Notes: generated by a model from the sequence alone, not told the origin. DNA of 64,000 nt from Bacteriovorax sp. (GCA_028710485.1 JAQTTZ010000003.1:1-64000); one strand, 5' to 3'. Shown: positions 8,019 to 17,327, counted from the first letter of the stretch. Numbers and translations: made by a program.

Positions 8019-9770
8019 TTACCTAGTGAATTTAGCTGTTGCAACTGTAAATATTCCCCACTGATCAATCTTCATATCCAATTTATTTGCACCATGTTTG
8101 GCAAATAATTGATCTATCTCTAACTGAGTTCTTCTTCTCATAACCCAGTTTACTCCCTCACGGTTGGGAAGAGTATGAGCAATCATTTCTAATTGTGGGT
8201 GCCATGGCTGACCAGTGTAAACAATATAACTTTCTGGATCCAGGATTGAAGTCGCACCAAGCACCGCTTTTAAAACGGTTTCATTACTTGGAAACAATTC
8301 AAAAAGACCAGAGACAATTAAAATATTCGGTTTAAATTCTTGATCTGTGTAAGTTTTTGGATCAAAGGCATCTGCCACCAAAAAATCGGCATTCGTGCAT
8401 CCAATTTGCTTGGCTATTTCACGGGCCTCGTTGATATTGCTATCAGAGTAATCACGCAATAAAACTAATACATCACTCTTTTCATATTTTTTGGCCGTCT
8501 CTAATAAATAGCGTCCGGGTCCAGAACCAATATCCATAATGCGTACTGGTTTGCCTTCTTTGATTAACGAATCAATACAATAATTGAGAGACTCTCTCAT
8601 ATGAACTCTGCGAGCTCTAATTCCCTTCCATCCAACTGCGTTGATATAGAAAAAATCGATAATTTGCCCAATGATTAAGTCACCGCGCGCCTTATTTTTA
8701 TAAACATGGTCGAGAGAAATCCCCGAATCAAATCCATGTTTATAACCGATGCGAATCCCCTCTGATAATTTCCCTAAAGTTTTCATCGAAAGAACTTGAA
8801 TAGCATAATTAATTTTATTAACAAAACTTACGTCACCTGACTGAATCGATTTATATTCATTGAAGGTATAACCTTCATGATCAGCGCGAACCATATCGAC
8901 GGACATCGCTTCTGCGGCAAAACATTTATCAATAAAGCGGTGAATATGGTCCAGGGGAATTTTTTTGTCTTTTTCATACAAGACACCATGATAAAATCCA
9001 TCGAGTACAATATACTCTTTCATCTTTGAGCTTAAACTATTAAAAAACTTCTTTTGAGGTGTATTGCTTACAACCCAATCACTTCCTGCAGAAAAAACAA
9101 TGGCCGGCGTATGAATGGCCCCAGCATCGTTTACCACTCGTTCTGAAGTATCATGAAGTCCAACCAGAATATTGACTGCAATTTGAGGAGTAATCAACTT
9201 ATCATCGTCGTATTTTTTTTGCTCAACAATGTCATGAGTTAAGAATTTAGATTTAACATAACTTGAAATATAGGCCGGATTTTTAACAGCATCTAAGATC
9301 CTACAACCTAAAAGTGCCCCTGGAACATAGAGTTTTATTTCAAACGCCGGTGCGGCCAAGGCCATACCACGAATCTTCGGTGCGTAATCATGAACCCAAG
9401 TGCTGGTGACCACTGCACCAACACTATTGGCGATGATAAAAATATTTTCAATTTTAATTTGATGCTCTTTAGAAATAAAACTAACAAAAGTATCGAGATC
9501 TTTTACGATATGTGAAAATGACGGAGCATAGCCGCGCGGACCTGTTGACTCTCCATGACCTCGTGAATCGTATCCAAAGGCCCAAAATTCAGGCTCCTCA
9601 ACCCCATTGATTAAATCAATAAGCCTTCCTGAGTGTTCATGTCCTCGGTGGATAACGATCAAAGCTTTTTTATCACCGGTTGATTCTTTTTCTGGTGCCC
9701 ATGAACGATATACTAATTTTTCACCATCGAAGGTAGAAAAAGTAGATTTTTTTTCTTCTCTTTTATTCAT
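8019..9770 (-). CDS. ynbC: YnbC-like fusion: alpha/beta hydrolase plus SAM methyltransferase
   Basis: A 583-residue two-domain protein, matching the length (585 aa as I recall) and architecture of E. coli YnbC. Residues ~1-290 are an alpha/beta hydrolase of the monoacylglycerol-lipase type: HRGHEHSGR, GYDSRGHGESTG and the nucleophile elbow IANSVGA, in which Ala replaces the first Gly of GxSxG. Residues ~370-583 are a class I SAM methyltransferase with IMDIGSGPGRYLLE. YnbA and YnbB homologues are nearby, supporting the assignment. It is transcribed divergently from the CdsA-like gene across a 68-nt gap and heads an operon with an O-methyltransferase and a transporter. The reaction is not established in any organism I know of; a lipid substrate is inferred. 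Confidence 0.87.
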   Translation of the reverse strand: MNKREEKKSTFSTFDGEKLVYRSWAPEKESTGDKKALIVIHRGHEHSGRLIDLINGVEEPEFWAFGYDSRGHGESTGPRGYAPSFSHIVKDLDTFVSFISKEHQIKIENIFIIANSVGAVVTSTWVHDYAPKIRGMALAAPAFEIKLYVPGALLGCRILDAVKNPAYISSYVKSKFLTHDIVEQKKYDDDKLITPQIAVNILVGLHDTSERVVNDAGAIHTPAIVFSAGSDWVVSNTPQKKFFNSLSSKMKEYIVLDGFYHGVLYEKDKKIPLDHIHRFIDKCFAAEAMSVDMVRADHEGYTFNEYKSIQSGDVSFVNKINYAIQVLSMKTLGKLSEGIRIGYKHGFDSGISLDHVYKNKARGDLIIGQIIDFFYINAVGWKGIRARRVHMRESLNYCIDSLIKEGKPVRIMDIGSGPGRYLLETAKKYEKSDVLVLLRDYSDSNINEAREIAKQIGCTNADFLVADAFDPKTYTDQEFKPNILIVSGLFELFPSNETVLKAVLGATSILDPESYIVYTGQPWHPQLEMIAHTLPNREGVNWVMRRRTQLEIDQLFAKHGANKLDMKIDQWGIFTVATAKFTR

Positions 9771-9838
9771 TGAATTCTCCGCCTATAATTATTTTTTAAG
9801 ACTAATCGACTAAAAAATAAGAAAATTGAGGAATATTT
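9771..9838. promoter_or_regulatory. Divergent intergenic promoter region, ynbC-like / cdsA-like
   Basis: Only 68 nt separate the starts of two divergent genes that belong to one predicted lipid pathway. Promoters for both must lie here or within the 5' coding ends. TGAGGA serves as Shine-Dalgarno for the plus-strand gene and GGAG for the minus-strand gene. No clear operator palindrome is seen. Confidence 0.45.
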
Positions 9839-10783
9839 ATGCTCTCGTACCTATCCATTGGCGAACAAACTCAAATTTCAGTTATTACTACTTTTTCTTT
9901 AATATTCTTTTTTACTCTTCTATTTTATGGCTGGGATTATTTTGCTCCTCGAGATTTTCTTCACGTCTTAAAACAAAGAGTGAATTCCTGGTGGATTATT
10001 TTTATCATTGTGCTGATTATGATTGGGATCAAGAGAGAAATTCTTTTTTGTATGATGGCCATAATTTCTATCATTTCATTTAGAGAACTAACTAGTAAGC
10101 TCAATTTTAATACCAGTCATCGAAAAACTCAACTCATCGCCTATATTGCCATTCCCATTCAATATTATTTTGCTTACTCAAAATTATTTATCGCCTTCCT
10201 CACCTTCATACCGGTGGGAATGCTGATACTGCTGCCCTTTAGGTCAATTCTGGAAGATTTAAGCGAAGAGAGCATCAAAACCTTCAGCCAACTTCACTGG
10301 GCCTTAATGCTAACTGTTTTTTCGTTGTCTCATATCGCCTATATTGCTTCTCTGCCTAATATTGAATTTCAACGAGAAGGTGCCGCTGGAATGATATTTT
10401 TTTTAATCGTCATCACTCAACTCAATGATGTTTCGCAATTTGTTTCAGGTAAATTATTTGGGAAAAGAAAAATTTCTCCACTAATCTCACCAAATAAAAC
10501 ATGGGCCGGTTTAATTGGCGGGGTCTTAGGATCTGTAATGTTCGGTTATCTTTTTAAAGGTCTGTTACCACTAACAACTCCACAAACAATCTTGATTTCA
10601 ATGCTGATAGCTATCGCTGGATTTTTTGGTGACTTGAATATATCTGCCATCAAAAGGGATTTAAAGATTAAGGATATGGGAGATTTAATTCCGGGACATG
10701 GTGGGATTTTAGATCGAATGGATTCATTGATATTTTCTAATTTGGTTTTTTTCTACTTAACCTATTATTGGCTTTATAGTTAG
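9839..10783 (+). CDS. ynbB: CdsA/YnbB-like phosphatidate cytidylyltransferase
   Basis: A 314-residue multi-pass membrane protein. Its C-terminal third carries the CDP-diglyceride synthase signature: SAIKRDLKIKDMGDLIPGHG followed by GILDRMD, and the earlier SPNKTWAG motif. CdsA makes CDP-diacylglycerol from phosphatidate and CTP. The surrounding YnbA- and YnbC-like genes make this the YnbB counterpart, so it may be a second, pathway-specific CDP-lipid synthase rather than the housekeeping enzyme. The window cannot show whether a separate cdsA exists. A good GAGGA site precedes the ATG. Confidence 0.88.
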   Translation: MLSYLSIGEQTQISVITTFSLIFFFTLLFYGWDYFAPRDFLHVLKQRVNSWWIIFIIVLIMIGIKREILFCMMAIISIISFRELTSKLNFNTSHRKTQLIAYIAIPIQYYFAYSKLFIAFLTFIPVGMLILLPFRSILEDLSEESIKTFSQLHWALMLTVFSLSHIAYIASLPNIEFQREGAAGMIFFLIVITQLNDVSQFVSGKLFGKRKISPLISPNKTWAGLIGGVLGSVMFGYLFKGLLPLTTPQTILISMLIAIAGFFGDLNISAIKRDLKIKDMGDLIPGHGGILDRMDSLIFSNLVFFYLTYYWLYS

Positions 10784-10791
10784 TGGCCATA

Positions 10792-10923
10792 CTAGTTAGT
10801 ATAAGAAATAAATTTCTGATCGCCTACGACACTTTTAGGACTCTGTGAATTGCTATCAGCTTTAAGCATCGAAGCAGCTACAACCGTGAATGAAATAACT
10901 AGGACAAAAACTAAATCTTTCAT
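10792..10923 (-). CDS. Small exported peptide (43 aa), unknown
   Basis: Not in the ORF track. From the ATG at 10923 the frame encodes a 43-residue peptide with a signal-peptide-like start (MKDLVFVLVISFTVVAAS) and a short polar tail ending FISYTN, then a TAG. AAGG lies 6 nt before the ATG. It fills most of the gap between the CdsA-like gene and the DUF3419 gene and converges on the former. It could be a real small secreted or membrane peptide; no family is recognised. Confidence 0.45.
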   Translation of the reverse strand: MKDLVFVLVISFTVVAASMLKADSNSQSPKSVVGDQKFISYTN

Positions 10924-11060
10924 AGATGCCTTCTATTAAATTTATGATCTCTTTTAGGATAATATCCTAAAATTAAGAAGCTCAGATGATTCATGAATTT
11001 ATTACACTTACTTCAGTTAGAAGTGCTTAAAATATAGACAGATTTAGTGGCAAATACTTT

Positions 11061-12146
11061 TTAGGGTTCATAGCGATAAATACAAATATCATACATCTGA
11101 ACTTTCTCAGACTCGATTAAGTCCTTATGTTCCTTGGTAATATCAACAAATCCCGCTAAATTACATTTAGCTTTTCTCAGATAGTATCGGTTGACAATAA
11201 TGGCCCCAGGATTAAGTCCTGGACGTATATTTTGCATAAAATTCTCTTCAAGATCGCCTCTAAAATAAGAAGGAACATCGCTGAGCGAGAGAAAGTCGTA
11301 AGACTTGACGCCACTTTTTAAATGAGTGATTAAATCCTCATTGAGATAATGGGTCTTGGTTTTAGAGCTAGAAATTCTTTGGTGAGTTTCTAAACTCGCT
11401 TCAACTGGGACACCGGCCAGGGAATTAATTTTTCCATAAAAGCATAAATGCAGGAAAAAACTTTTCTGAGCGATATCATGAGTGAACAGGCGATCAAAGG
11501 CATTATAATAATAATCAAAATGCGATTCAGAAGAATTTTTTTCAATAAAATCTCCCTTGTATAAAAGGGCATTGAAAAGAGCTTTATTTCCCAATAAAAA
11601 AATAACGGCCATCCATCTTTTATGAGGAAATTCATTCTGATAATATTTTTTCTGAGCATTCAAATCATCAAATCGCAAAATACGATCAAAATCATGCCCA
11701 AGAAGCGCGCGATTAATTTTGGCAAGAACTTGAAAAGTCCGCTCCCACTTTCCTAGGTATAATAGTGAAGAATATTGAATTTCATCAAAGATGTTTTGAA
11801 AATAGAAGCGAACTTCTGAGGCAAGTTCTAGCTTTAAAAAAATATTTTTTCGGGCATCACAAAAATTATTATCCGAATATGGAAAATATCCCCAAAAACA
11901 CAAAAAATCCTGATGGGATAATTGTTTGTAGGTTGCCTCCCTTAACATCGCCAAATGGATCTGCTCTTTAGACAAATCAGAAAGACTCAAGTCTTGGGCC
12001 TCACCACATAATGGAAGCGCTCTTCCTCCACTGCCACAGACACTAAAAATAGATTTTGGTTTGAACTTACTAACGAGTTCAATCTCTACGCTAGTATCCT
12101 CATTTCCTAAAGTATAATTTAAACCAGTAAAATATTTTTGTGCCAT
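11061..12146 (-). CDS. DUF3419 / BtaA-like SAM-dependent aminocarboxypropyltransferase
   Basis: 361 residues. The region FSVCGSGGRALPLC, then SLSDLSKEQIHLAMLREAT and LSHQDFLCFWG, matches the DUF3419 family pattern. Its best-known member, BtaA, transfers the 3-amino-3-carboxypropyl group of S-adenosylmethionine to diacylglycerol to begin betaine-lipid synthesis. The LGKWERTFQVLAK segment is also family-like. No recognisable BtaB methyltransferase follows directly. The ATG overlaps the stop of the reductase gene (TAATG), so the two are coupled. A lipid acceptor is inferred from family and neighbours; the actual product is unknown. Confidence 0.78.
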   Translation of the reverse strand: MAQKYFTGLNYTLGNEDTSVEIELVSKFKPKSIFSVCGSGGRALPLCGEAQDLSLSDLSKEQIHLAMLREATYKQLSHQDFLCFWGYFPYSDNNFCDARKNIFLKLELASEVRFYFQNIFDEIQYSSLLYLGKWERTFQVLAKINRALLGHDFDRILRFDDLNAQKKYYQNEFPHKRWMAVIFLLGNKALFNALLYKGDFIEKNSSESHFDYYYNAFDRLFTHDIAQKSFFLHLCFYGKINSLAGVPVEASLETHQRISSSKTKTHYLNEDLITHLKSGVKSYDFLSLSDVPSYFRGDLEENFMQNIRPGLNPGAIIVNRYYLRKAKCNLAGFVDITKEHKDLIESEKVQMYDICIYRYEP

Positions 12147-14191
12147 TACTTTTTCTCACTTAATTTTTTGAGGGCGTGTTCCTGACATAAACTGAATTCT
12201 TCATCCGTGATAAAACCATTATGTCCCATGATATGTGATAGTCGGACACCATGCTCGTTGGCCAATTTGTCGATTTCAATAACTTTTTCATAATTAATAT
12301 TGCGAGAAAGAGTGAACGATTCAAATTTTCCTTCCATCGCTAAAAGTGCTGTTTCTGCTAAACAGGCATAGACAATATTTCCTTCTAATCCTAAATCTAT
12401 ATCAATATGTAAGTCCTTTCCAGGTAATTGAACTTCTCCGCTGGCGATGACTAAAACATCAGGTCTTTTGGTTGCATCTTTTTCACTTATATCAAATGGT
12501 CTTGAGACATCGCAAATCACACAACCGGGTTTAACTTTCATAATATCTAAAACCGTTTTGCCTTGACCGGAAGTGGTGGTGATAATCAAGTCACATTCAA
12601 AAGAATGAGAGTCTGCATCCGTAGATATTTGAACTTTAGCTTCCGGATTAATTTTTAATATTTCTTCTTTTAACTCAATTAATTTGTAAGCTCTCGGAGC
12701 AACAATAATAATATCTACCCAAGAGAAACTCAAAATTTTCGCTGAAACGGCACCGATGCTACCAGTGGCACCAACAACCATAACCTTGCCTTTGAAAAGA
12801 TTATTTTCTTTTTTTACAAACCCCAGTTTATCAACTGCTACTTTTGCTGCCCAAAGAGTAGAAGCAGCAGATAAAGAATTTCCTGTCGTTACAGGAATTG
12901 GACTCAAGCGATCAATCGTAACACCTGCGTCGCCTACAATTTTAGTATAGGCCCCAAGTCCCATAATCTTTGATCCTTTGGCATTAGCTTTTTCACAAAG
13001 TTTAAGTATTTTTTTGTAAATAACATCGGGTTCGGCCTCCATGAGTTTTTTAGGAGTTTCCGTAACAGTATAAATTAATCCATGAACCCTTCGTCCATTT
13101 TTCTCACTGACGATTCCATCAATTTCTCCATAATAAAAACCAGGGGAATAAGAAAATACTTCCTCAGTCAATTTTTCGATGGGTTTTGAATACTTCCTGA
13201 TAAATTTCAAATAAGGATGTTTAAAGAGAAACGCCGCACTGAGTGGGTGAATTACAAAAGAGAAATTTATCACTTCATCAGTATTTTCATTGAACACTTT
13301 AATTTCTGGAACAAGCTTAATATCATCCACTAATTTAATGACGTCATCTTCTTTTACAACAACCCCTACTCCTTTTTTTAATTGAGCGATACCTTCAAGG
13401 ATAGAGTAATTAATTTTTGAGTATTTTGATAATTGTGGCAGACAAATAAGTGCGTCTTTTAGACCTACTTCCCGAAGTTTTTGTTCTAATTGAGGTGTGA
13501 CAATATCAATAATAAGTGATTTCCCTTTTAAGTGAGTTAGATTTAAAAAATTTATATTAGCTTCATTTCCAACCAAAACATCACAAGATAAAAATTCATC
13601 CAAGGCCCGGTTAATTTTTCTAGTCGTCATTGAAAAAGAAGGGACATTACTCTTTTTAATTTTCAATCTTCTTAAAACGGGAGCAATCGTTTTTAGATAC
13701 TGACCAAGGCTTTTGCTGCTGTGAAGATTAAAAGGCATTTTAGTTAAAAAATAAGGATCGGCCATCACGAGCTCATTACCTAAGTCTTCTAAGACTTCCA
13801 CAAAACTTTGTTGCAAGGCCGCGGAGTAAAATCCAATTTTTTTCTTTGATAAAAATTGTTGATTTTTAAGATAGAACATCCTTAATGCATACGGAATATA
13901 TACATCCTTAATGATCTGTCCATCAACTAAAGGTGTTTCTTTGGCCGCAGCTCTAATTCGGTATGTCTCAGGATGAAGAAAAAAACCTTTTTTAAATTTA
14001 ATTTTTTGAGGAAGTCCTGAAATACAGATCACGTCGCAAAGGCCATCGTATTTTTTAATAATGCTCTCAGTAAGTTCAATATCAAAGTTGGTTGAGTATT
14101 GAGTGATACGATAAGTTTCACCAAAGAATTCAACTTCTTCATCAAAATTATATTGATCTTGGGCAAAGGCCAAAGAAAGGATATGTTTCAT
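12146..14191 (-). CDS. Long acyl-ACP-reductase-like (AAR-type) dehydrogenase
   Basis: 681 residues from the ATG at 14191; the track's TTG at 14230 overlaps the SDR gene. The C-terminal ~350 residues align by eye to cyanobacterial acyl-ACP reductase (341 aa). Shared features are MGLGAYTKIVGDAG, TTGNSLSAAS, the NADPH loop VVGATGSIGAVSAK, and VYACLAETALLAMEGKFES, which contains the Cys equivalent to catalytic Cys294 of Synechococcus AAR. Such enzymes reduce fatty acyl-ACP/CoA to fatty aldehyde. The N-terminal ~310 residues are an extra domain I cannot name. It sits between an SDR and the BtaA-like gene in a tight operon. Inference: it supplies a fatty aldehyde or reduces an acyl-lipid intermediate. 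Confidence 0.78.
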   Translation of the reverse strand: MKHILSLAFAQDQYNFDEEVEFFGETYRITQYSTNFDIELTESIIKKYDGLCDVICISGLPQKIKFKKGFFLHPETYRIRAAAKETPLVDGQIIKDVYIPYALRMFYLKNQQFLSKKKIGFYSAALQQSFVEVLEDLGNELVMADPYFLTKMPFNLHSSKSLGQYLKTIAPVLRRLKIKKSNVPSFSMTTRKINRALDEFLSCDVLVGNEANINFLNLTHLKGKSLIIDIVTPQLEQKLREVGLKDALICLPQLSKYSKINYSILEGIAQLKKGVGVVVKEDDVIKLVDDIKLVPEIKVFNENTDEVINFSFVIHPLSAAFLFKHPYLKFIRKYSKPIEKLTEEVFSYSPGFYYGEIDGIVSEKNGRRVHGLIYTVTETPKKLMEAEPDVIYKKILKLCEKANAKGSKIMGLGAYTKIVGDAGVTIDRLSPIPVTTGNSLSAASTLWAAKVAVDKLGFVKKENNLFKGKVMVVGATGSIGAVSAKILSFSWVDIIIVAPRAYKLIELKEEILKINPEAKVQISTDADSHSFECDLIITTTSGQGKTVLDIMKVKPGCVICDVSRPFDISEKDATKRPDVLVIASGEVQLPGKDLHIDIDLGLEGNIVYACLAETALLAMEGKFESFTLSRNINYEKVIEIDKLANEHGVRLSHIMGHNGFITDEEFSLCQEHALKKLSEKK

Positions 14192-14213
14192 ACACTCTAC
14201 ACTTTTTAAATTA

Positions 14214-15218
14214 TTAGAGAGTTTTTCCAAAGAGAATACTTTTAAAAGTACTGTAAGTACTTTCTTGTATCTCCGGTAACTCCTCTATTGTACGAGTCTT
14301 ATCGTATGAGAGTTTTGAAAACATGAATGGAACAAGTTCCCGGGGAATACCCAACAGTTTTAGAAGGGAATCGTGGATTGGATTTCTTAAAACGGGAAAA
14401 TACAGAGTTTTTACACCGAAGGCCTTATTTAAATCTATCAAAAACTCTTTGACCGTGGGAATTTCATTGCTTACCAGATGATAAGTTTTCAATTCAGGAG
14501 CACCTGTATCTCGAGAGATTAATAAAGAAATATACCGAGCACAATGGTCAACCGGAATTAAAGGGATTTTGGTGCGAGGATTAAAGCTTAATGGAATAAA
14601 CGGAATAGACTTTAAAAGGGTCGAGTATTTTTCCATGGCATGAATAAAGTAATATGGCCCATCTGTCTTATCCATTTTACCGGTCAGAGAATCCCCTATT
14701 ATGATTCCAGGACGAATAATTCTTACTGCTCCCATGGAGTGAAGTTCACGAACCATAATTTCTGCTAGATATTTAGTTTCAGAGTAAAAATCATCGAAGT
14801 GTTTTCTAAGAGGAAGATGATCTTCTTCCAGGAAAAAAGACTGGTCATCTCCCACTGCAATAGTAGAGATATAGTAAAAAGCTTTTAGTTTTTTCATTTT
14901 TTTTACAAAATGAATTGTATTTTGAGTTCCTACAACATTTTGTAAATAACAATCCGAGTGGCAGGCCTTTAGGTCATACAACGCTGCTGCATGAAGAACA
15001 AAGTCGCATTCTGCAAGCAACTGATCGCGCATTTTTTGATCTTCTATAATTTCTAATTGAGTAATGTCCCCTTTTACAAGTTGAACATTTGCAAGATCAC
15101 TAAGGCCTTGAAAAGAAGAATTCCGTGAGAGAATATAAATGCTTTCAAATTTAGAACTCAACTCCCTAACTAGGTATTGTCCCAAAAATCCTGTAGCACC
15201 TGTTATAAGAATTTTCAT
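14214..15218 (-). CDS. Extended SDR, fatty acyl-CoA reductase-like
   Basis: 334 residues. N-terminal NAD(P)-binding motif LITGATGFLGQYLV, a Ser at YYISTIAVG and catalytic YSETK (YxxxK). The segment RPGIIIGDSLTGKMDKTDGP is typical of the NAD_binding_4 / fatty acyl reductase group of extended SDRs, and a 3-beta-HSD/OleD-like role is the alternative. It lies 15 nt downstream of the lipid-kinase gene and just before the AAR-like gene, fitting stepwise acyl reduction. The exact substrate is inferred only. Confidence 0.83.
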   Translation of the reverse strand: MKILITGATGFLGQYLVRELSSKFESIYILSRNSSFQGLSDLANVQLVKGDITQLEIIEDQKMRDQLLAECDFVLHAAALYDLKACHSDCYLQNVVGTQNTIHFVKKMKKLKAFYYISTIAVGDDQSFFLEEDHLPLRKHFDDFYSETKYLAEIMVRELHSMGAVRIIRPGIIIGDSLTGKMDKTDGPYYFIHAMEKYSTLLKSIPFIPLSFNPRTKIPLIPVDHCARYISLLISRDTGAPELKTYHLVSNEIPTVKEFLIDLNKAFGVKTLYFPVLRNPIHDSLLKLLGIPRELVPFMFSKLSYDKTRTIEELPEIQESTYSTFKSILFGKTL

Positions 15219-15233
15219 AAGAATAACTATACA

Positions 15234-16190
15234 TCACATTAAAGTAACTTGGGTACACAGATTAATTTCTTTTTGATCCTTAGGAGAAAAGACTGAAAGG
15301 AACTGGTGATGACATTTAATATCCCAGCTAGTACTTTGATTTAAAATTTCTCCATCACCAAAAAATGAAATTTTGTCATCGTCAATTAAATCTATTTTAA
15401 CGGCGGTAGTTTCAAAGCTAATTAGATTTTTATCATTTAAAGGATAATTTCCACTTAAAATTTTTAAAATGCATTGAATAAGCTCCAAGCGATTTTGGTG
15501 CTTAAAAACAGTGATATTAACTGTCCCGTCCTGGTGGTTCGTGTTTGGAGCAACGTTAAAATCGCCAGCAAGGGCCGGCTGATTATTGACCAAAAGAAGT
15601 GGAGATAAAAGTGTTTCTGAAAATTCAGCTGACTGAACTTTAAATTTATAGCTTTTGATTTCTCGATTAAGTAATTTTTTTGCCAAAAAAAGCGAATAAA
15701 CACTTTTACCTGACAATTTCATAAAACTTTTAAATTGTGGCAAACTGGTGCGCAGTTCATTGATCTCATTGGCCACTTCAGACGCAAATCCAATGCCACC
15801 ATTAGTGGCCATAAATTTTCCATTAATACTGATCAGATCTATTTTCTTTTTAACGTTTTGGCGAATAGTCTGAGTAATGCGTTTTATATTTGAACTTGAC
15901 CCCAAGACTCTGGCAAAGTCATTGGCAGTTCCACCAGGGACGACTAATAGGCCTATTTCAGTTCCAGCGAGTCTTTGAATGATAGTATTGACCGTTCCAT
16001 CTCCACCAACAGATAAGATAGCATCGACGTTATTAACTACATCCAATTCAAGTTTCTCATAAAGTTCATCAAGATCTTTTGGAGTTTGATATTCAATATT
16101 ACTTCTAAAAAGAGCATTGTTGATTTGCCCTTGCCAGTCCTGTGCCCCATTCGAGGCCCTCTGATTCAAATAGACAGAGATATTTTGCAT
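15234..16190 (-). CDS. Diacylglycerol kinase-like lipid kinase
   Basis: 318 residues with the DAGK catalytic domain: LSVGGDGTVNTII (GGDGT nucleotide-binding motif, about residue 60) and VVPGGTANDFARVLG. The C-terminal beta-rich region (FNVAPNTNHQDGTVNITVF) fits the DgkB/YegS/sphingosine-kinase fold. It would phosphorylate a lipid hydroxyl with ATP at the membrane. It is the first gene of the kinase / SDR / AAR / DUF3419 group, with AGGA upstream of the ATG. In this setting it may supply a phosphatidate-like substrate for the CdsA-like enzyme. Confidence 0.88.
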   Translation of the reverse strand: MQNISVYLNQRASNGAQDWQGQINNALFRSNIEYQTPKDLDELYEKLELDVVNNVDAILSVGGDGTVNTIIQRLAGTEIGLLVVPGGTANDFARVLGSSSNIKRITQTIRQNVKKKIDLISINGKFMATNGGIGFASEVANEINELRTSLPQFKSFMKLSGKSVYSLFLAKKLLNREIKSYKFKVQSAEFSETLLSPLLLVNNQPALAGDFNVAPNTNHQDGTVNITVFKHQNRLELIQCILKILSGNYPLNDKNLISFETTAVKIDLIDDDKISFFGDGEILNQSTSWDIKCHHQFLSVFSPKDQKEINLCTQVTLM

Positions 16191-16301
16191 AAAAATTCCT
16201 AAGGATAATAAGTGTTATTTGTCCCTGGATTGTAACAATATTCAAAAATCTCGCTATGAAACTTGAAAAAAGTACATGTCTGTATGAATTATAGACAGCT
16301 C

Positions 16302-17327
16302 TTAAGCTATGGGAAGTTCGAGAATTTCATAAAGATGGGTCCATAAATGCTTCATCTTGCGCCCGTAAGATTCGCTTTGTGCGCCTTCTTTCACCATTGC
16401 AGCTACCATTTTATGAATCCCCATATCTGCAGCTTTTTTTAGAGACAGGTACATCGAACCATTGGATAGACCACTTCCTCGATAATTTCTATCGATACCA
16501 ATTGTTTTCACGACACAATAATCATGTTCGACAAAATTAATAAAATATCCAATTCTCTCACCAGTTGAAGATTTAATAAAAAGGGAAAAGGTGAAATCGT
16601 CTTTTTTTGATTGAGCGGCATAAAGTGTTCGAAATGTTTCAAAATCAATTGGTGTCGCAAGATAATTATCGTCAAAAATATTAAGTGAAAGGCGATGAAG
16701 ATCTTTCATGTCTTCCAGGTTAAGCTCCTTTGGAAAAAATTCAAAAGTAAATCCAAGCCCCAAAGCTTTCTCATAATCACTTTTAGAAAGGTTGATAATA
16801 TTGTCGAGTTCTTCATAACCTTTGGAAGAGAATAATTGATTTGTAGAAAAACCAGCTTCTTTTAGTAGCTGGCAATACTCAATCGGCCTGTCAGGCTCAA
16901 AAGAGAACATTGGGCCTCCATCCACTGAACTCAAAAGGCGATATGGAAGCCATGTGGAAAAGTTAATAGGTCCGTAAATTTTTGAAGCCCCTTGTGATTG
17001 GCACCAGGAATTAATAATTTTTTTGAATTCACTTAAAATACTTTTAATTTTAAAATTTTTATAATCAAAATCCAATAGTCCGAAATAGGCCAGGTCAGGA
17101 AAGGGAGTCAGGCAAATCATTGAGCGCAATACAACAACACCACTTTCTTTGATTAGAAAAAAATCATGGGTCAAATGATGTAATTTAAAATAAAGGGCCT
17201 CTAATTCAAAGGGTAGTTTTTTTACTTTATTATTATCAGCGTAAAGTTTTTTCGGAAAATCAATAAATTCTAAAATAAAATCATTTTTATTTTCAGCTGT
17301 ACTATAGAATTCAATTTGTAATGACAT
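16302..17327 (-). CDS. GNAT-like acyltransferase domain protein
   Basis: 341 residues. The C-terminal half resembles a GNAT N-acyltransferase fold: VKTIGIDRNYRGSGLSNGS corresponds to the acyl-CoA binding R/QxxGxG/A region, though the loop is not canonical. The N-terminal half has the look of large GNAT proteins that act on lipids or peptides (FSTWLPYRLLS). Its ATG lies inside the end of the UbiA gene (17-nt overlap). The substrate is unknown; assignment to an acyltransferase superfamily is moderately secure. Confidence 0.6.
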   Translation of the reverse strand: MSLQIEFYSTAENKNDFILEFIDFPKKLYADNNKVKKLPFELEALYFKLHHLTHDFFLIKESGVVVLRSMICLTPFPDLAYFGLLDFDYKNFKIKSILSEFKKIINSWCQSQGASKIYGPINFSTWLPYRLLSSVDGGPMFSFEPDRPIEYCQLLKEAGFSTNQLFSSKGYEELDNIINLSKSDYEKALGLGFTFEFFPKELNLEDMKDLHRLSLNIFDDNYLATPIDFETFRTLYAAQSKKDDFTFSLFIKSSTGERIGYFINFVEHDYCVVKTIGIDRNYRGSGLSNGSMYLSLKKAADMGIHKMVAAMVKEGAQSESYGRKMKHLWTHLYEILELPIA

